From an uncultured Clostridiaceae bacterium (lineage in GTDB: Bacteria > Bacillota > Clostridia > TANB77 > CAG-508): a DNA stretch of 17,722 nt. The notes beneath the pieces are model-generated. The model did no database searches. It was not told the origin of the DNA and was given only the letters and a program-made list of their open reading frames with translations. Shown here piece by piece: positions 14,476-17,722 of the stretch (the stretch's first letter is position 1; each line of letters starts with the position of its first letter). A program made the position numbers and the translations under genes. The DNA lies in NCBI GenBank assembly GCA_958402495.1, contig CATXTS010000029.1, forward strand, positions 1 to 17,722. Direction: 5' to 3'.

Positions 14476-14721
14476 GTTGCCTATTTCTCTGTTTACGTAA
14501 ATTTAAAAAAAGAAGAGGAATTGCTATTATTTGGAAAATAAAAACTGTACTTTTTATAAGCAGGAAAGTAATGTTTTTTTGGAAAAATGAAAACAAGAAG
14601 GACTTCTTTTTATCTATAAATTTTATTCACAAAAGTAGCTGAAACAAAAGTGCGTAATAACACATATAATTTTCAGTATAAAATTTATAATCTGCTTAAA
14701 TCTATTTAGGGGTGGTTTGTT

Positions 14722-17700
14722 TTGACAAAGGATATCAAATATGAAAAAAGCACACGTAAAACGTTTGCAAAGATTGGTGATTTTATAGAAATGCCAAACT
14801 TAATCAAAGTCCAAAAAGATTCTTATGACTGGTTCATAGAAGAAGGACTAGGTGAAGTATTAAAAGATATTTCTCCAATTGTTGACTATTCTGGTAATTT
14901 AGTTCTTGAATTTTTCGATTATTACATGGAAGAGAAAACAAAATATTCAGTAGAGGAAGCAAAAGAAAGAGATGCAACCTATTCTACAAGATTACACGTA
15001 AAGGTAAGACTAATTAATCGTGAGACTGGTGAAATTAAAGAACAAGAAATTTATCTTGGTGATTTCCCATTAATGACCGATAGTGGAACCTTTATTATTA
15101 ATGGTGCAGAAAGAGTAGTAGTCAGCCAATTAGTTCGTTCACCAGGATGCTACTATGCAGATGATTATGATAAAACCGGAAAGAAAATATATACCTCTAC
15201 AGTTATGCCAATCCGTGGTGCTTGGATTGAATATGAAACAGATGGAAACGATGTATTTTGGGCAAGAGTAGATAGAACCAGAAAAATACCAGTTACTTCA
15301 CTTTTAAGAGCAATAGGACTTGCAACAGATGAACAAATTGTGGCTTTATTTGGGGAAGAACCTAAAATTTTAGCAACACTTCAAAAAGATCCTATTAAAA
15401 CAGCAGATGAAGCATTAATTGAAATATACAAAAAATTAAGACCAGGAGAACTTCCAACTGTAGATGCAGCTAGAAACTTATTTAATGGACTATTTTTTGA
15501 CCCTAGAAGATATGATTTAGCTAAAGTGGGAAGATATAAATTTAATAAAAAACTAAACTTAGCCTTTAGAATTACAGGACTAGAAGCTTTTGAAGACATT
15601 ATAGATCCATCTACAGGAGAAGTCTTAGTAGAAAAAGGAAATATAATTTCCAAAGAAGTAGCAGAAGAAATTCAAAATACAGGTTTAAACATAGTAGATG
15701 TAAAAGTAGGAGATACCAAAGTAAGAATTATTGGAAATGGTACAGTCAACATACATAAAGTAGTTACTAATGTAGACATCTCCGATTTACACTTCAAAGA
15801 AGAGGTCAATTATGAAGTGTTAAAGTCTATTTTAGATACAACAGAAGAGAAAGACTTACATAATGTATTAAAAGAAAGAAAAGAAGAATTAATACCAAAA
15901 CATATTACCAATGAAGACATCATTGCTTCTATCAATTATCTATTAAACTTAGACCATGGACTAGGTAATGTAGATGATATTGACCATTTAGGAAATAGAC
16001 GTATTCGTTGTGTTGGAGAATTATTACAAAATCAATTTAGAATTGGTTTAACCAGATTAGAAAGAGTTGTTCGTGAAAGAATGACGATACAAGACTTAGA
16101 TGTTGTTACACCACAAACCTTAATAAACACAAAACCAATCACATCTTCTATTAGAGAATTCTTTGGAAGCTCTCAACTTTCACAATTTATGGACCAAACA
16201 AACCCATTATCAGAGCTTACCCATAAAAGAAGAATCTCTGCATTAGGACCTGGAGGACTTTCAAGAGAAAGAGCAGGATTTGAAGTACGTGATATTCACT
16301 ATACACACTATGGTAGATTATGTCCAGTAGAATCTCCAGAAGGACCAAACATTGGACTTATCTCAGCATTATCTTCTTTTGCAATTATTAATGAATATGG
16401 ATTTATAGAAACACCATATAGAAAAATAGACCATGAAACAGGAAAAATAACAGACATTGTAGAATATATGCCAGCAGATGAAGAAGATAATTATATCATT
16501 GCACAAGCATCGGAACCATTAGATGCACAAAACAAATTCGTCAATAAAAGAATTCGAGTACGTCATAGAGCAGAAATTACAGAAGTAGATGCAGACCAAG
16601 TAGACTACATAGACGTTTCACCAAAGGAACTCGTATCAGTAGCCGCTGCCATGATACCATTCTTAGAGCATGATGACGTAAAACGTTCACTAATGGGATC
16701 TAACATGCAACGTCAAGCAGTTCCACTACTAACAACAGAAGCACCAATTGTAGGAACTGGAATCGAATATAGAGCAGCAAAAGACTCTGGTATAACAGTT
16801 ACAGCTAAAAACGAAGGTGTTATAGAAAAAGTATCAGCAGATGAAATTTTAGTTAGAAACAAGAAAAACGAAATAGATACCTATCATTTACGCAAATTCA
16901 AAAGAACCAATGGTGGAACTTGTATTAATCAAAGACCAGTGGTAACTAGAGGAGAAAAAGTAAAAGAAGGAGACATCTTAGCAGATGGACCATCTACCAA
17001 AAATGGAGAGATGTCCTTAGGTAAAAACGTATTAATCGCCTTTACAACTTGGGAAGGTTATAACTATGAAGATGCTGTTTTAATTAGTGAAAGACTAGTA
17101 AAAGAAGACGTATATACCTCCATTCATATAGAAGAATATGACTGTGAATGTAGAGATACCAAATTAGGTCCAGAAGAAATCACAAGAGACATTCCAAATG
17201 TAGGTGATGATGGACTAAAAGACTTAGATGAAAATGGAATCATTCGTATTGGTGCAGAAGTAAGACCAGGAGACATCCTAGTTGGAAAAGTAACACCAAA
17301 AGGAGAAACCGAATTAACAGCAGAAGAAAGATTATTGCGTGCTATCTTTGGAGAAAAAGCAAGAGAAGTTAGAGACACTTCTTTAAGAGTACCACATGGA
17401 GAAGCAGGAACCATCGTAGACGTCAAAATCTTTACTAGAGACAATTCCGATGAATTAGGACCTGGTGTAAACCAAGTTATCCGTTGTTATATTGCTACAA
17501 AAAGAAAAATCTCTGTAGGAGATAAAATGGCTGGACGTCATGGAAATAAAGGTGTTATATCTAGAATTCTTCCAGAAGAAGATATGCCATTTATGCCAGA
17601 CGGAACACCAGTCGATATCGTTTTAAACCCTCTTGGCGTTCCATCTCGTATGAACTTAGGGCAAGTATTAGAGGTTCACTTAGGAATGGCAGCAAGAGCA

Positions 17701-17722
17701 TTAGGCTGGAAAGTAGCAACAC
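14722..17722 (+). CDS. rpoB: DNA-directed RNA polymerase subunit beta (3' end outside the window)
   Basis: The frame is open from a TTG at 14722 to the window edge, giving 1000 codons of a protein usually 1150-1350 residues long. The TTG follows AGGGGTGG (14709-14715), and the product begins TKDIKYEKSTRKTFAKIGDFIEMPNLI, a typical RpoB start. The rifampicin-binding cluster is intact: SSQLSQFMDQTNPLSEL then THKRRISALGPGGL. D491, H501 and S506 are the equivalents of E. coli D516, H526 and S531, so sequence alone predicts a sensitive-type pocket. The active-site segment GDKMAGRHGNKGVIS (933-947) carries the two conserved lysines K935 and K943. RpoB forms half of the catalytic core of RNA polymerase. 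It is not directly preceded by rplJ-rplL here. Confidence 0.97.
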   Translation, partial: MTKDIKYEKSTRKTFAKIGDFIEMPNLIKVQKDSYDWFIEEGLGEVLKDISPIVDYSGNLVLEFFDYYMEEKTKYSVEEAKERDATYSTRLHVKVRLINRETGEIKEQEIYLGDFPLMTDSGTFIINGAERVVVSQLVRSPGCYYADDYDKTGKKIYTSTVMPIRGAWIEYETDGNDVFWARVDRTRKIPVTSLLRAIGLATDEQIVALFGEEPKILATLQKDPIKTADEALIEIYKKLRPGELPTVDAARNLFNGLFFDPRRYDLAKVGRYKFNKKLNLAFRITGLEAFEDIIDPSTGEVLVEKGNIISKEVAEEIQNTGLNIVDVKVGDTKVRIIGNGTVNIHKVVTNVDISDLHFKEEVNYEVLKSILDTTEEKDLHNVLKERKEELIPKHITNEDIIASINYLLNLDHGLGNVDDIDHLGNRRIRCVGELLQNQFRIGLTRLERVVRERMTIQDLDVVTPQTLINTKPITSSIREFFGSSQLSQFMDQTNPLSELTHKRRISALGPGGLSRERAGFEVRDIHYTHYGRLCPVESPEGPNIGLISALSSFAIINEYGFIETPYRKIDHETGKITDIVEYMPADEEDNYIIAQASEPLDAQNKFVNKRIRVRHRAEITEVDADQVDYIDVSPKELVSVAAAMIPFLEHDDVKRSLMGSNMQRQAVPLLTTEAPIVGTGIEYRAAKDSGITVTAKNEGVIEKVSADEILVRNKKNEIDTYHLRKFKRTNGGTCINQRPVVTRGEKVKEGDILADGPSTKNGEMSLGKNVLIAFTTWEGYNYEDAVLISERLVKEDVYTSIHIEEYDCECRDTKLGPEEITRDIPNVGDDGLKDLDENGIIRIGAEVRPGDILVGKVTPKGETELTAEERLLRAIFGEKAREVRDTSLRVPHGEAGTIVDVKIFTRDNSDELGPGVNQVIRCYIATKRKISVGDKMAGRHGNKGVISRILPEEDMPFMPDGTPVDIVLNPLGVPSRMNLGQVLEVHLGMAARALGWKVAT

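Larger units (their letters stand above)
14119..14721. other. 603-bp gap between divergent pilin-like gene 2 and rpoB
   Basis: No convincing protein gene is seen. On the plus strand it holds a promoter (14269-14298), a hairpin-rich stretch, an intrinsic terminator (14431-14475), a weaker stem with a T-run (14595-14611), two TATAAT-like boxes (14665 and 14686) without good -35 partners, and the rpoB ribosome binding site. Near the pilin-like gene there is an inverted repeat, GTATTTA/TAAATAC (14160-14177). Confidence 0.6.

Noticed and set aside
14439..14642. Small basic-hydrophobic ORF (ATG at 14448)
   Set aside because: Its start lies inside the loop of a strong terminator, its composition looks like translated A/T-rich DNA, and I see no family resemblance.
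16141..16290. Rifampicin-resistance substitution in rpoB
   Set aside because: The positions equivalent to E. coli D516, H526 and S531 carry the usual D, H and S residues.
15381..17444. Minus-strand ORFs inside rpoB (15381-15653 and 17124-17444)
   Set aside because: They are antisense to highly conserved rpoB coding sequence and show no protein-family features.

Overview
The window is A+T-rich, gene-dense bacterial DNA. It has strong AGGAGG-type ribosome binding sites, TTGACA/TATAAT promoters, hairpin-plus-U-tract terminators, and a G5/3D cell-wall protein. These point to a low-GC member of the Bacillota, most likely an anaerobic Clostridia-like lineage. The genus cannot be fixed from the sequence. 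No tRNA, rRNA, CRISPR array or insertion sequence was found.

Layout. 1-890 (+): the tail of a probable holo-ACP synthase (acpS), then a TatD nuclease, closed by a perfect hairpin. 925-2430 (-): lemA followed by an M48/HtpX metalloprotease, with an intrinsic terminator-like hairpin between them. 2644-3755 (+): a single-gene unit for a secreted 3D-domain protein with its own consensus promoter and terminator. 3762-5973 (+): exodeoxyribonuclease III and an AI-2E-family membrane protein, ending in a 21-bp perfect inverted repeat. 6040-7228 (+): a pilin-like surface protein gene bracketed by two near-identical 68-nt structured repeats. 7263-10094 (+): a response regulator and sensor kinase pair. 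10168-10671 (-): a small COG2426-type membrane protein. 10826-13130 (+): a two-gene operon of a Tim44-like and an SPFH protein, both with zinc ribbons. 13156-14118 (-): a second pilin-like gene. 14269-14475 (+): a promoter and a strong terminator with no convincing gene between them, so a candidate non-coding or leader RNA. 14722-17722 (+): the first 1000 codons of rpoB, cut by the window end.

Most of the window is housekeeping: lipid-carrier activation, DNA repair, membrane protein quality control, envelope remodelling and transcription. The accessory signal is the pilin-like family. The two genes share about three quarters of their first 78 residues (class III signal, TM helix, spacer). They then diverge completely into different coiled coils and different C-terminal modules. 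Those modules contain motifs I associate with phage tail fibres. Gene 1 also sits between two copies of an RNA-like element, and the only two differences between the copies inside the main stem turn A-U pairs into G·U pairs. I read this as a possible exchangeable surface-adhesin cassette. That is inference and needs comparative genomics.
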